64,000 nt of DNA from Jeotgalicoccus coquinae. GTDB taxonomy: Bacteria; Bacillota; Bacilli; Staphylococcales; Salinicoccaceae. The position numbers and the translations under genes were made by a program. The notes under the pieces were generated by a model. That model was not told where the DNA came from and did no database searches. It worked only from the letters and a program-made list of their open reading frames with translations. Location of the stretch: contig NZ_JACHFF010000001.1 in the NCBI RefSeq assembly GCF_014207425.1, positions 620,001 to 684,000 on the forward strand, written 5' to 3'. Position 1 is the first letter of the stretch. Every line of letters starts with the position of its first letter. Positions 26,837 through 35,844 of this stretch are shown here, one piece after another.

Positions 26837-28459
26837 GTGAGCGATTCCAAAGATAGAGGGATTGTCCAAAAAAGTTATGATAACTTATGGAGTGAATCAA
26901 AAAGAACAAAATCATTATTAAAGTTTTTCAGTTCTAAAGATTTAAGAGATGCAGCATCCGGTGCGCCGTCGCCCGATGAGCATAGAAAAGCATATAAACC
27001 GGCACAGCTGGTCGGTTTAATTTTAGGGCCGTTGCTCTTTGTACTGGCTCTGTTATTTTTAGAATCAGGTTCTCTCGACAGATCGGGGATTTTTGTTGTT
27101 GCTGCGGCGCTATGGATAGCTACATGGTGGGTGACTGAAGCCATACCTATTCCAGCAACATCACTGCTGCCTTTAATTCTGTTCCCGATGGGCGGAGTAA
27201 TGTCCAATCAGGAAACAGCAAGTTTTTACGGAGATGACATTGTATTCTTATTCCTTGGCGGTTTTTTACTTGCAGTAGCAATGGAGAAATGGAACTTACA
27301 TACACGTATTGCACTTTCTATTATTAAGGCAATCGGGACGACGACCGCTACAATACTATTAGGATTTATGATTTCTACTGCATTACTATCTATGTTCGTA
27401 TCAAATACGGCAGCGGTAATGATTATGATTCCAATCGGGCTTGCAATTATTAAAGAAGCTCATTCACTATCGACACCGGAACTGAGTCGGGATGTTAAAC
27501 TATTTGAAAAAGCACTCGTTTTAGGTATTGGTTATGCAGGTACAATCGGTGGACTTGGTACGTTAATCGGAACGCCGCCGCTGATTATATTAGCGGGTCA
27601 GATGAGACAGATTTTTGATGTTGAACTTAACTTTGCACAATGGATGCTGGTTGGTATTCCGGTTGTTATTGTAATGCTTGCCATTGCTTGGGCATATATG
27701 AACTTTTTCAGCTTCAAGCACGGTATGAAAGAGTTGCCGGGCGGACGTAAAATTATTACAGATGAATTAGGTAAACTTGGAAGAATGACAAGAGAAGAAA
27801 AATGGGTGCTGGCTGTATTTATTCTGGCAGCTGCATTATGGATTATGCGTGGATTCTTCTTCGATCAGTTTGCATTTACAGAAATGCTGGGTGACGGTTC
27901 GATTGCAATGTTCGCAGCAGTTCTTCTGTTCATTATTCCATCTAAGAAACAGAATGGCCGAGTACTGGACTGGTCAGTTGCAAGAGATCTGCCATGGGGC
28001 GTACTTCTGTTATTTGGTGGAGGACTTGCACTTGCAGGCTCAATCGTTGCAACAGGTGTTGACGTTTGGATTGGGGAAATGCTGTCAGGAGTAGGCGGTA
28101 TGCCTGTAATCTTTATGATTGCAATCGTTGCAATCTTAATCTTATTCTTGACGGAATTCACTTCCAATACAGCAACTGCAACAATGATTTTACCGGTACT
28201 TGCTGGACTTGCGATGGCACTTGATGTGCATCCTCTGGCATTAATGGTTCCGGCTGCGATGGCTGCAAACTGTGCATTCATGCTGCCTGTCGGAACACCG
28301 CCAAATGCAATTGTATTTGGAACAAACAAAGTTTCCATTGGAGAAATGGTTAAAACAGGTTTCGGATTAAATGTGATAGCTTCGATTATTATTATTTTAG
28401 TCGTCTATTTCTGGGTTCCGGTTGTATTCGGTATCGACCTGCTTACATTCCCATTCTAA
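26837..28459 (+). CDS. DASS/SLC13-family sodium:dicarboxylate (divalent anion) symporter
   Basis: 540 residues, GTG start with AAGGAGGG upstream. About 12 membrane segments after a hydrophilic N-terminus of ~55 residues. Both SNT signatures of the family are present: SNTAAVMIMIP and SNTATATMILP, the second followed by PVGTPPNAIVFG. The family moves dicarboxylates, sulfate or related anions with sodium. Preceded by a cre-like site, suggesting catabolite repression. Next to allantoin genes it could carry a C2/C4 acid, but substrate is unproven. Confidence 0.85.
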   Translation: MSDSKDRGIVQKSYDNLWSESKRTKSLLKFFSSKDLRDAASGAPSPDEHRKAYKPAQLVGLILGPLLFVLALLFLESGSLDRSGIFVVAAALWIATWWVTEAIPIPATSLLPLILFPMGGVMSNQETASFYGDDIVFLFLGGFLLAVAMEKWNLHTRIALSIIKAIGTTTATILLGFMISTALLSMFVSNTAAVMIMIPIGLAIIKEAHSLSTPELSRDVKLFEKALVLGIGYAGTIGGLGTLIGTPPLIILAGQMRQIFDVELNFAQWMLVGIPVVIVMLAIAWAYMNFFSFKHGMKELPGGRKIITDELGKLGRMTREEKWVLAVFILAAALWIMRGFFFDQFAFTEMLGDGSIAMFAAVLLFIIPSKKQNGRVLDWSVARDLPWGVLLLFGGGLALAGSIVATGVDVWIGEMLSGVGGMPVIFMIAIVAILILFLTEFTSNTATATMILPVLAGLAMALDVHPLALMVPAAMAANCAFMLPVGTPPNAIVFGTNKVSIGEMVKTGFGLNVIASIIIILVVYFWVPVVFGIDLLTFPF

Positions 28460-28470
28460 AGTAAAGAACG

Positions 28471-28507
28471 AAACAGCCTTCTGAAATTTTTCAGAAGGCT
28501 GTTTTTT
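28471..28507 (+). terminator. intrinsic terminator
   Basis: 15-bp perfect stem (AACAGCCTTCTGAAA with TTCAGAAGGCTGTT), short T loop and T-run. Confidence 0.9.
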
Positions 28508-28527
28508 GTTCTCCAAATATATAGATG

Positions 28528-28577
28528 ATGCTCATGCCTGTGCAAGGCTGGTTGTGTACACATGAGAAATGCTCATG
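28528..28577. repeat. vestigial palindromic repeat, 41-bp period (array B)
   Basis: ATGCTCATG occurs at 28528 and again at 28569, exactly 41 bases apart, with an inverted CATGAG at 28561. It lies between the two terminators of a convergent gene pair. Only one full unit and a part remain. Confidence 0.6.
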
Positions 28578-28603
28578 ACTCAGACTCGCGAATTTTATCA
28601 ATT

Positions 28604-28649
28604 AAAAAAGCAGCGAAGTCATCTGCCGTAACAGAGTCTTTCGCTGCTG
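28604..28649 (-). terminator. intrinsic terminator of the second MFS gene
   Basis: On the minus strand, AGCAGCGAA pairs with TTCGCTGCT, followed by TTTTTT. Confidence 0.75.
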
Positions 28650-28658
28650 AATTTATAA

Positions 28659-29915
28659 TTACTGTGCCGGAGTTTCTTTTCCGCTTCTCAAATAAATAAC
28701 AAAGAAGAAGAATACTGCAGCTGCCAGTAACAGTACTGAACCGATATAGAATGCAAGAACCTGTGATCCTGTAACGTCACCGATGTACCCTGTTAACCAA
28801 GGTGCAACAACTGATGATGCCATACCGAAGAAGTTAAACAAGCCAAGTGCTTTAGCTGTTTTCTGTTCAGGTACTGAATCTGAGACGTACGTAATTAATA
28901 CCGGGTCGATTGCAAGTTTACCCATCAGTCCGTAAAGGATAAGTGCGATGTAAAGAATCCATGGTGAAGGTGAGTAAACTGTAAGTCCGATCATAACTGC
29001 TGCAACGAGAAGAAGCATAAGAATATATTTCAAACGGTCCTGCTGTCTTCTGTCGATCAAACGTGCGAAAATCAATGCACCTGGAATACCTGCAACAGCA
29101 ACTAGTGCTGAAACGTAACCGACATCAGATTGTGCGAACCCTTTTTCTGCAACTAAGAATGATGGTAACCATGTAACAATCATATAGTAACCGTAACATA
29201 CTGCGAAATAAGTGAAGTAAACTGTAATATGTTTTGGTGAGAACAGTGAAACGTCATCCCGTGGATCTGTCACTATATCTGCTGAAGTTGCACCGGTATT
29301 TTCCGGATTTTCAACTTTAACTGATTTTTTATCACTTTTAATGTTGATATAGAATACGAATGTTACACCTAAAATGATAAGTGCTGTACCGTAAAGCATC
29401 CAGTTCCATTCAATGTTCAATCCGCCGACAAGCACTGATGAACCGACAAGACCGATAATCATACCGACTGCCGAACCGCTGTTAATAATCGCATTGGCGA
29501 AAGTTTTCTTGTCTTTTGGAACGTGTTTCGCTGATAAGCTGTATGCAGAACCGTAGTAACTACCTGTCGCAATACCTGAGATTAGCGACCCGAGGTAAAC
29601 CTGCGGAAGTGAGCCTGCTGTACCAAGTACAACAGCACCTATAGCGAATCCGATAAATGCCGGAATTAAGACTGTTTTCTGTCCGAACTTATCTACTAAT
29701 ATACCGGCAGGAATCTGCATTCCCGTATAAGCAAAGAAATATACAGAAGCGATTAAACCGATTTCTGCGTTTGATACATCGCCGAGTGAGCTCTGTATTT
29801 GAGGATAGATCGGCGTGAGAATCGTTCTGTAAATCCAAATTGCAACCCAACCAAGTACTAAAGCAACAATTATCTTCTTATAGTACTGTGAACCATTTTG
29901 CTCTAATTGACTCAT
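28659..29915 (-). CDS. MFS transporter (paralogue of the one at 25245)
   Basis: 418 residues. Twelve transmembrane segments; motif GILVDKFGQKT between TM2 and TM3, and YRTILTPIYPQIQ and NAIINSGSAVGM as in its paralogue. A long charged loop with KSDKKSVKVE lies between TM6 and TM7. The gene follows pucR in the same direction, so the pair may be co-regulated and the transporter may import the inducer (allantoin or a relative). Substrate is inferred only from location. Confidence 0.8.
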   Translation of the reverse strand: MSQLEQNGSQYYKKIIVALVLGWVAIWIYRTILTPIYPQIQSSLGDVSNAEIGLIASVYFFAYTGMQIPAGILVDKFGQKTVLIPAFIGFAIGAVVLGTAGSLPQVYLGSLISGIATGSYYGSAYSLSAKHVPKDKKTFANAIINSGSAVGMIIGLVGSSVLVGGLNIEWNWMLYGTALIILGVTFVFYINIKSDKKSVKVENPENTGATSADIVTDPRDDVSLFSPKHITVYFTYFAVCYGYYMIVTWLPSFLVAEKGFAQSDVGYVSALVAVAGIPGALIFARLIDRRQQDRLKYILMLLLVAAVMIGLTVYSPSPWILYIALILYGLMGKLAIDPVLITYVSDSVPEQKTAKALGLFNFFGMASSVVAPWLTGYIGDVTGSQVLAFYIGSVLLLAAAVFFFFVIYLRSGKETPAQ

Positions 29916-29972
29916 TAAAGTACGCCTCCTATTAATTTATAACCATCTCTATTATAAAGGGTAAAAGGGAAA

Positions 29973-30003
29973 CACTCATTGTACAATGTGAACAATGAGT
30001 GTT
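29973..30003. terminator. strong hairpin between pucR and the MFS gene
   Basis: AAACACTCATTGT and ACAATGAGTGTTT form a perfect 13-bp stem with a nine-base loop. It may terminate pucR, although the T-tract is interrupted in that direction. It also contains TTGTACA-N3-TGAACAA (29979-29995), matching the palindrome upstream of pucR, so an operator role is possible. Confidence 0.6.
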
Positions 30004-30027
30004 TTAATAATTATCGACAGTTCACAA

Positions 30028-31638
30028 CTAATTATTTTGAATGTGCTGTGAAATAAATAAAGCCAGACGAATATTAAGCGAGTGTACCGGGTCCATTACA
30101 TTAACTCTGAGGAGCTCCTCGCATTTGTTAATCCGGTACTTTACAGTGTTTCTGTGAACGAAAATTTCATTTGATGTTTTTGTAATATCGCACTGATTAT
30201 CCATATAAATCTGAAGTGTTTTTTTCAGCTCTTTATCCTTAGTATTCGTTGGAAAAGCAAGCTCGCCAAGTGTGCTGAGCACGAACGGGCGAACTTTATC
30301 CGGAGGAAGAAGCTGCAGCAATTCTTCAAAGTTGCGCGGACGGTAAACTTCAAGAAACTCACGCTGTCCTTCGTCCTGGGAAAGCTCAAATGTTTCAAGT
30401 GCTTCAACGAAAGAAGAGTGGATTTGTATGAAGTCTGAAACTTCGTTGCCGATACCGAAAGATAATGACTCTTTAAAGAATTTCTTATACTCCTGCTGCA
30501 GGTGGCGGCAGTATGCTTGATAATATTCATGCTTGTCCTGCAGCAGTATTGCGAACTTATTGGAGTCTCCAAATCCGAAAATACTGATGTTCGGATCCAG
30601 TGTAACAAGCACGCTCTTCAGCCATTCAAATGTCAGCTGATAACGTTCATTTACATACTCGGAGTTTTCAATATCGCTGCCTGCATCGATACCGCATATA
30701 ATTACCTTATAATAAGTGGACTCTTTCAAATGATATCGTTCAAAGAACTCAGGATTGCTCTCAAAACTGATCGGTGAACCTTCGTTTGTGTTAATCAGCG
30801 AACTGAACAGCAGGTTAACATCTTCCTGTTCCGTTGCGCGGATTCTCGAATCTTTATATATTGCGAAAGACAGAGAGTTAATTGCCTGTTCAATCGCCAG
30901 ATGGCTGAACGGGTAACTGATTGTTTCAAGATTCGACACGATTAAATAGAAGGGGAAGTAGCTGAACGCAGGTACTTCAAATACTGCAATTTTACTGTTG
31001 AAATCGACGTTAACGCTGTCTTTATCCGGCAGATAAACATCGTTGAAATATCTCAGGTTCTCTTTCAGCAGTTTCTGATTATTATTAAAATCGTTACTCG
31101 TGACTTCCACTTTGTAAAACGGATTAATCAGTACAAGCGGCAGGCGTAGAAACTGGCTCAGCTGATTCAGCATGCGCTCGACACTGAATTCTTTAATCAG
31201 CATGGAGTTCATACGCTGCTGCACTTCCAGCGCATAGTACAATTTTTCTGTTTCATCTTTAGAAATATAGGTTGAAATGCTGTGAGTCGCCTGGCCGAGC
31301 TTCCAGTTTTCCGGAATTTCTATAAGCGGGAAACCGAGTTTATCGGCATGGTCAATCACTTCCTGATCGATTTCATGGATAAAACGGGACAGCTTTATAC
31401 CAAGTGCAGCAACAGGGACGCTGTCGAGTTCGCTGATAAAATTAATCAGCGACTGCTGATCGTCTTTAAAATTCATCGCTGTTGTCAGCAGAAGAGTGTG
31501 CTGAGAAGTGTAGTCCTTTACATCGGGTGTTTCTGTAATATCGACACTTGTCACTTCACGTGACAGGTCGGCTTTTTTATTAATCAGTTTAAAATTACTG
31601 AAGCGTTCCAATGATAAAATTTCTCTAATAGATACCAA
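30028..31638 (-). CDS. pucR: PucR-family transcriptional regulator of purine catabolism
   Basis: 536 residues, TTG start at 31638 with AGGTGATG upstream. The N-terminal PucR domain covers about residues 1-125 (VSIREILSL ... DITETPD ... LIEIPENWKLGQATHSI), followed by a GAF/GGDEF-like middle and a C-terminal helix-turn-helix (QIYMDNQCDITKTSNEIF, then VHRNTVKYRINKCEELL). Bacillus PucR activates the puc regulon with a purine breakdown product as signal. Divergent from allB; a palindrome at 31672-31688 lies between them. Confidence 0.9.
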   Translation of the reverse strand: MVSIREILSLERFSNFKLINKKADLSREVTSVDITETPDVKDYTSQHTLLLTTAMNFKDDQQSLINFISELDSVPVAALGIKLSRFIHEIDQEVIDHADKLGFPLIEIPENWKLGQATHSISTYISKDETEKLYYALEVQQRMNSMLIKEFSVERMLNQLSQFLRLPLVLINPFYKVEVTSNDFNNNQKLLKENLRYFNDVYLPDKDSVNVDFNSKIAVFEVPAFSYFPFYLIVSNLETISYPFSHLAIEQAINSLSFAIYKDSRIRATEQEDVNLLFSSLINTNEGSPISFESNPEFFERYHLKESTYYKVIICGIDAGSDIENSEYVNERYQLTFEWLKSVLVTLDPNISIFGFGDSNKFAILLQDKHEYYQAYCRHLQQEYKKFFKESLSFGIGNEVSDFIQIHSSFVEALETFELSQDEGQREFLEVYRPRNFEELLQLLPPDKVRPFVLSTLGELAFPTNTKDKELKKTLQIYMDNQCDITKTSNEIFVHRNTVKYRINKCEELLRVNVMDPVHSLNIRLALFISQHIQNN

Positions 31639-31671
31639 TTATTCATCACCTAAAATCCTATCTATAAAAAT

Positions 31672-31688
31672 TTGTACAAAATGCACAA
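31672..31688. promoter_or_regulatory. candidate regulator operator in the pucR-allB intergenic region
   Basis: TTGTACA-AAA-TGCACAA is a 17-bp inverted repeat 33 bases before the pucR start. The same TTGTNCA-N3-TGNACAA form recurs before the MFS gene (29979), and a looser one (TTGTGCA ... CACAA, minus strand, about 25122-25139) lies between pucG and its divergent transporter. Inferred PucR or autoregulatory site; it differs from the published Bacillus box. Confidence 0.4.
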
Positions 31689-31871
31689 ATTTAATAATCA
31701 GACATAATATTTTAACTATATTTATTTCTTCATATAATAGTACACTAATAATAATTAAAACGTAAATATAATACACCGGCTATGCGTTTTGGACCTTAAG
31801 TTAGGGGTAAAGTATACAGATAGCTGATTGATGAATTTGCGTTTTACAGAAATGGTCAGGAGGAATTATAA

Positions 31872-33239
31872 ATGGCTTTTGATTTAGTTGTAAAAAATGG
31901 CCTGGTAATTTTACCGGGTGGAGAAAAAAATGTTGATATCGGTGTGACTGACGGTAAAATCGCAGCGATTGGTACAGATATTGATGCAGGAGATGCACGC
32001 GTTGTAGATGCACAAGGTTTAATCGTATCACCAGGTATGATTGATGCTCACGTACACATCAGTGAACCGGGCGGCAGCATTCGCGATCACTGGGAAGGAT
32101 ACGATACAGGTACACGCGCTTCAGCAAAAGGCGGCGTCACTTCATTTATCGAAATGCCTTTAAATCAAATTCCGGCAACAGTTGATGCTGAGTCAATTAA
32201 GACCAAATTCGACGCTGGTGAAGACAAACTGTCAGTAGATGTTTACAGCTACGGCGGGCTCGTGCCATTTAACCTTAACGGCGGAATTCAGGAACTGGAC
32301 GATAACGGTGTTGTTGCCTATAAAGCATTTGTAGCTACAGCAGGCGACCGTTCAATCGAAGGCGACTTTATGAACGTTGACGATTATTCTTTATATGAAG
32401 GAATGCGTCAAATTGCTAAGACAGGCAAACTTTTATCAATCCACGCTGAGAACGGTCCGATTACAGATAAACTCGGACAGCTTGCACAGGAACGCGGTGA
32501 AACATCACTTGCAGACTATGTTGACTCACGTCCGGTATTTACTGAAATCGAACCGATTCAGAAAATTATTTTATTCGCACGCGAAACAGGATGCCGTGTG
32601 CATATCGTCCACGTAGCATGTGCTGAAGGTATTGATTTAATCAATGAAGCGGCAAATGACGGTGTGGATATTACATGCGAAACATGTACTCACTATTTAT
32701 ACTTCTATAAAGAAGAACTTGATGATATCGGACCGGTAGTGAAATGTTCACCGCCAATCCGTGAAAAATCACGCCTTGAAGGAATGTGGGAACGCGTATT
32801 TGACGGCAAAGTGATGTTCGTTACAAGTGACCACTCGCCATGTACTCCAGATCTTAAAGATACGGACAACGCATTTGAAGCATGGGGCGGAATCTCAGGA
32901 ATCCAGAACAACGTAGATATGCTGTTTGATGAAGCAGTTCAAAAACGCGGCATGTCACTTGTACAATTCTCTGACATTATTGCAACAAACGTTGCAGCAC
33001 GCTTTGACCTTGAAGGAAAAGGACGCATCGAAGTTGGATACGATGCTGACTTTGTGCTGATAAAAGGCGATTCACCTTACACAGTTGAAAAAGAAGAACT
33101 GGAATACCGCAATAAAATCAGTCCGTATATCGGACGTGAAATCGGCGCACAGGTTGCCGGTACAATTTTACGCGGTGAAGAAATCTACTCACTTGAGCAG
33201 GGTGTAAGTGACGTTAAAATCGGTAAATTTTATAAATAA
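31872..33239 (+). CDS. allB: allantoinase
   Basis: 455 residues, ATG with AGGAGG upstream. Cyclic amidohydrolase of the dihydroorotase group. Metal-site motifs: DAHVHISEPG, the carboxylated Lys in VAYKAFVATAGD, SIHAEN, CRVHIVHVA, and TSDHSPC. It opens the hydantoin ring of allantoin to give allantoate, the first step of the pathway in this locus. Length matches the family. It is set apart from allC by a terminator, a repeat array and a hydrolase gene on the other strand. Confidence 0.92.
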   Translation: MAFDLVVKNGLVILPGGEKNVDIGVTDGKIAAIGTDIDAGDARVVDAQGLIVSPGMIDAHVHISEPGGSIRDHWEGYDTGTRASAKGGVTSFIEMPLNQIPATVDAESIKTKFDAGEDKLSVDVYSYGGLVPFNLNGGIQELDDNGVVAYKAFVATAGDRSIEGDFMNVDDYSLYEGMRQIAKTGKLLSIHAENGPITDKLGQLAQERGETSLADYVDSRPVFTEIEPIQKIILFARETGCRVHIVHVACAEGIDLINEAANDGVDITCETCTHYLYFYKEELDDIGPVVKCSPPIREKSRLEGMWERVFDGKVMFVTSDHSPCTPDLKDTDNAFEAWGGISGIQNNVDMLFDEAVQKRGMSLVQFSDIIATNVAARFDLEGKGRIEVGYDADFVLIKGDSPYTVEKEELEYRNKISPYIGREIGAQVAGTILRGEEIYSLEQGVSDVKIGKFYK

Positions 33240-33248
33240 TCAGAGGAG

Positions 33249-33281
33249 CACCGCGCAATTTTTGATTGCGCGGTGTTTTTT
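33249..33281 (+). terminator. intrinsic terminator of allB
   Basis: Stem CACCGCGCAAT/ATTGCGCGGTG with a five-base loop and TTTTTT. Confidence 0.95.
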
Positions 33282-33306
33282 GCGGGACGGGGCGGTGTGT
33301 TTTGTG

Positions 33307-33506
33307 CTGGGAGGACAATGTTGAATTGACAGAGTCCGCCGGGGGAGCTGGGAGGACAATGTGAACTCAACAGAGTCCACCGGAAGAGTTGGAAGGACAA
33401 TGTTGAAATGACAAAGTCCATCGGAAGAGCTGGAAGGACAATGTGAACTCAACAAAGTCCACCGGGGGAGCTGGAAGGACAATGTGAGCTCAACAAAGTC
33501 CACCGA
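33307..33506. repeat. palindromic repeat array, five units of 41 bp (array C)
   Basis: GGACAATG starts at 33313, 33354, 33395, 33436 and 33477, exactly 41 bases apart. Each unit has the arms GGACAATGT and ACARAGTCC around an 8-base core (TGAATTGA or GAACTCAA types), then a GC-rich linker (CCGCCGGGGGAGCTG and similar). It lies between the terminators of convergent genes. No spacers, so not a CRISPR array. Confidence 0.95.
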
Positions 33507-33527
33507 ACCATCAAAACCCCGAATAAT

Positions 33528-33560
33528 ACAAAAGCACCAGCCCATTACCGGACCGGTGCT
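33528..33560 (-). terminator. intrinsic terminator of the alpha/beta hydrolase gene
   Basis: On the minus strand AGCACCGG pairs with CTGGTGCT, followed by TTTTGT. Confidence 0.8.
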
Positions 33561-33570
33561 CTAACAAAAG

Positions 33571-34404
33571 CTAATTTTCAGCGTGCTCACTCATAAACTT
33601 AACTGCACGTTCATACAGTGCGATATTCTCGTCACTGACTTCCTGGTCGAAGTTGTGTATCACCGTGTCGACTTCAACAAAATCAGCAGCGGGTGCTGTC
33701 TTCGCAAGTTTGCGGCTGAAGAATACAGGAACGTCCGGATCGCCTTTTGCGTGAACGGCGAACACAGGCGGTAAAGCGGCCAGGTCGTTATTTGTCAGGC
33801 GGTATTTACCGGCATCAGCAGATTCACGGTCAATGCCGATCATTTCCAGCCAGTTGCCTGCATTCCGATAGTATAAATACAGCAGATATCTCGGATCTGG
33901 CGATTCACTGACAGTCACATAGTCACGAATATTCGCCGCGGCTAACTCTTCTGTCAGCATATTTGATAAATGTTTCTGGTCGTGCGGAAGATAATTAAAG
34001 TCGCTGTGTGTAAAGTTGAAATAGCCGTAAAAGTCAATCACACCGGCGATATCGAAGTCGCGTGCTGCAATTAAACTCAAGTATCCGCCGGCTGATCGTC
34101 CCATTATATAAACAGCTTCGTGTTTCAAAGAGGCCGCGAAGTGATATATGTGATGTATGTCGGTAAAAATATCATCGATATTAGATTCCGGCGCTAATCT
34201 GTAATCTGCAGCCAATACGTTAAATTTACGTCTGAGTACTTCTATATATTCTGAAGGGAGGTCTGTTCTTTCTCCAAATACAAGACCGCCGCCATGTAAA
34301 TATATTAATGTACCGAGCACATCCGATTTATTCTGTGCGGTGCTTTCATACAAATCACCGTAGAGCGTATAAGCGTCTGTTTCTTTTATCGTTACTGTTG
34401 CCAC
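33571..34404 (-). CDS. alpha/beta hydrolase (esterase/lipase-like)
   Basis: 277 residues, starting at the GTG at 34404, ten bases after AAAGGAGG; a longer frame back to 34521 would encode a non-homologous leader. Hormone-sensitive-lipase-like signature: oxyanion HGGG in YLHGGGLVFGE, nucleophile elbow GRSAGG, and catalytic His in VIHNFDQ. Cytoplasmic. It sits on the opposite strand in the middle of the allantoin genes and may be a later insertion or act on a ureide ester; function unknown. Confidence 0.8.
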   Translation of the reverse strand: MATVTIKETDAYTLYGDLYESTAQNKSDVLGTLIYLHGGGLVFGERTDLPSEYIEVLRRKFNVLAADYRLAPESNIDDIFTDIHHIYHFAASLKHEAVYIMGRSAGGYLSLIAARDFDIAGVIDFYGYFNFTHSDFNYLPHDQKHLSNMLTEELAAANIRDYVTVSESPDPRYLLYLYYRNAGNWLEMIGIDRESADAGKYRLTNNDLAALPPVFAVHAKGDPDVPVFFSRKLAKTAPAADFVEVDTVIHNFDQEVSDENIALYERAVKFMSEHAEN

Positions 34405-34576
34405 AGGTGTTAAACCTCCTTTATTTACTTGTACTATTATACAGAGTAATGAATTTTTGTGTATTTGTCTAAAGTGAATAATTTGAAAAATGATGATTGT
34501 TAGAACTGTCAATGTCATCACATCATATAAAATCTATAATTAAAAGTGAAATAAGATGAGTGGAGTGGATAAAATA

Positions 34577-35800
34577 ATGGATATTCGTGAAACCTTTCTA
34601 GAACTGGATAAACAGTTTACAGGTTATGGCGGTCTTGAACCGCGCGGTATTACACGATTACTGTATTCTGAAGAATGGCGCCAGGCAGTGAGTGCACTGC
34701 AGGACATCTTTAAAGAGAACGGCCTTGAAGTTTCGAGCGACGCAGTCGGCAACGTTTCAGGACGTTTAATCGGAAGCGAGCTGCCTGATGAAACAATCAT
34801 GAGCGGGTCTCACATCGATACTGTAGCAGAAGGCGGACACCTTGACGGGCAGTTCGGAATCTTAGCTGCATTAATTGCAACACTTTATCTGAAAGAAAAA
34901 TACGGTCAGCCGAAACGTACTATCGAAGTACTGTCGATTGCCGAAGAGGAAGGTTCACGTTTCCCTTACACATTCTGGGGCGTTAAAAACTTCTTTAACC
35001 TGCAGAATAACGACGACGTAAAAGACATTACAGACGGCGAAGGTATTAAATTCGTCGATGCAATGAGAGAGTCGGGCTTTGATTTCAAAACAGACAATAA
35101 AGTCCGCGATGATATTAAAGCGTTCGTTGAAGTTCATATCGAACAGGGCCAGATTTTAGAAAAAGAAGAAAAACAAATCGGTGTTGTCACAGGCATCGTT
35201 GGTCAGAAACGCTACACTATAAACTTAAAAGGTGAAGCGAACCACGCCGGTACTACACCGATGGGCTACCGTAAAGATGCAGTTGTTGCATTTACTGAAA
35301 TTGCACAGACACTGGTTCAAAAAGCACGGGAAATCGGCGATCCGCTGGTAGTAACTTTCGGAAGTGTTAAACCGGTTCCGGGTGTTGTAAACGTAGTGCC
35401 GGGCGAAGTTGAGTTCTCCGTTGATACACGTCATATCGACGAAGCGGAGCTGAATTCATTCGCTGAAACAGTGGAAGCGACGATTAAAGAAGTTGCTGAC
35501 AAATACGGTATTACAGCAGACATTAACTTATGGATGGAACAGTCACCGGCATTAATGGACGAGTCAATCGTTAAAATGATTGAAAAATCTGCAGAAAAAG
35601 TTGCGGGCGGTTCATACAAAGTAATGCCTTCAGGTGCGGGACATGACTCGCAGATTTTCGCAGGCTACATGCCGACAGGTATGATTTTTGTGCCGTCAAT
35701 CGGCGGAATCTCGCACAACGTCGAGGAAGAAACAAATATTGAAGATCTGGTCAAAGGTATTGAAGTACTGGCAGAAACACTTTACAAATTAGCATACTAA
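34577..35800 (+). CDS. allC: allantoate amidohydrolase
   Basis: 407 residues from the ATG at 34577 (GGAG about 10 bases upstream); an in-frame ATG at 34556 also exists. M20-peptidase family, Zn/Mn ligands visible in SGSHIDTV (His, Asp), GQFGILAA, the acidic pair IAEEEGSRFP and HIEQGQILE, plus SGAGHDSQIFA with the last His. It hydrolyses allantoate to ureidoglycine, CO2 and ammonia. First gene of a long co-directional run to 43500. Confidence 0.9.
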   Translation: MDIRETFLELDKQFTGYGGLEPRGITRLLYSEEWRQAVSALQDIFKENGLEVSSDAVGNVSGRLIGSELPDETIMSGSHIDTVAEGGHLDGQFGILAALIATLYLKEKYGQPKRTIEVLSIAEEEGSRFPYTFWGVKNFFNLQNNDDVKDITDGEGIKFVDAMRESGFDFKTDNKVRDDIKAFVEVHIEQGQILEKEEKQIGVVTGIVGQKRYTINLKGEANHAGTTPMGYRKDAVVAFTEIAQTLVQKAREIGDPLVVTFGSVKPVPGVVNVVPGEVEFSVDTRHIDEAELNSFAETVEATIKEVADKYGITADINLWMEQSPALMDESIVKMIEKSAEKVAGGSYKVMPSGAGHDSQIFAGYMPTGMIFVPSIGGISHNVEEETNIEDLVKGIEVLAETLYKLAY

Positions 35801-35844
35801 AAAAATTATAATTATACGGATATTAAGAAAGGGAGATTTTAATA

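Noticed and set aside
31740..31871. Riboswitch upstream of allB
   Set aside because: I could not find a purine or guanidine aptamer pattern; only a possible operator palindrome was seen in the gap.
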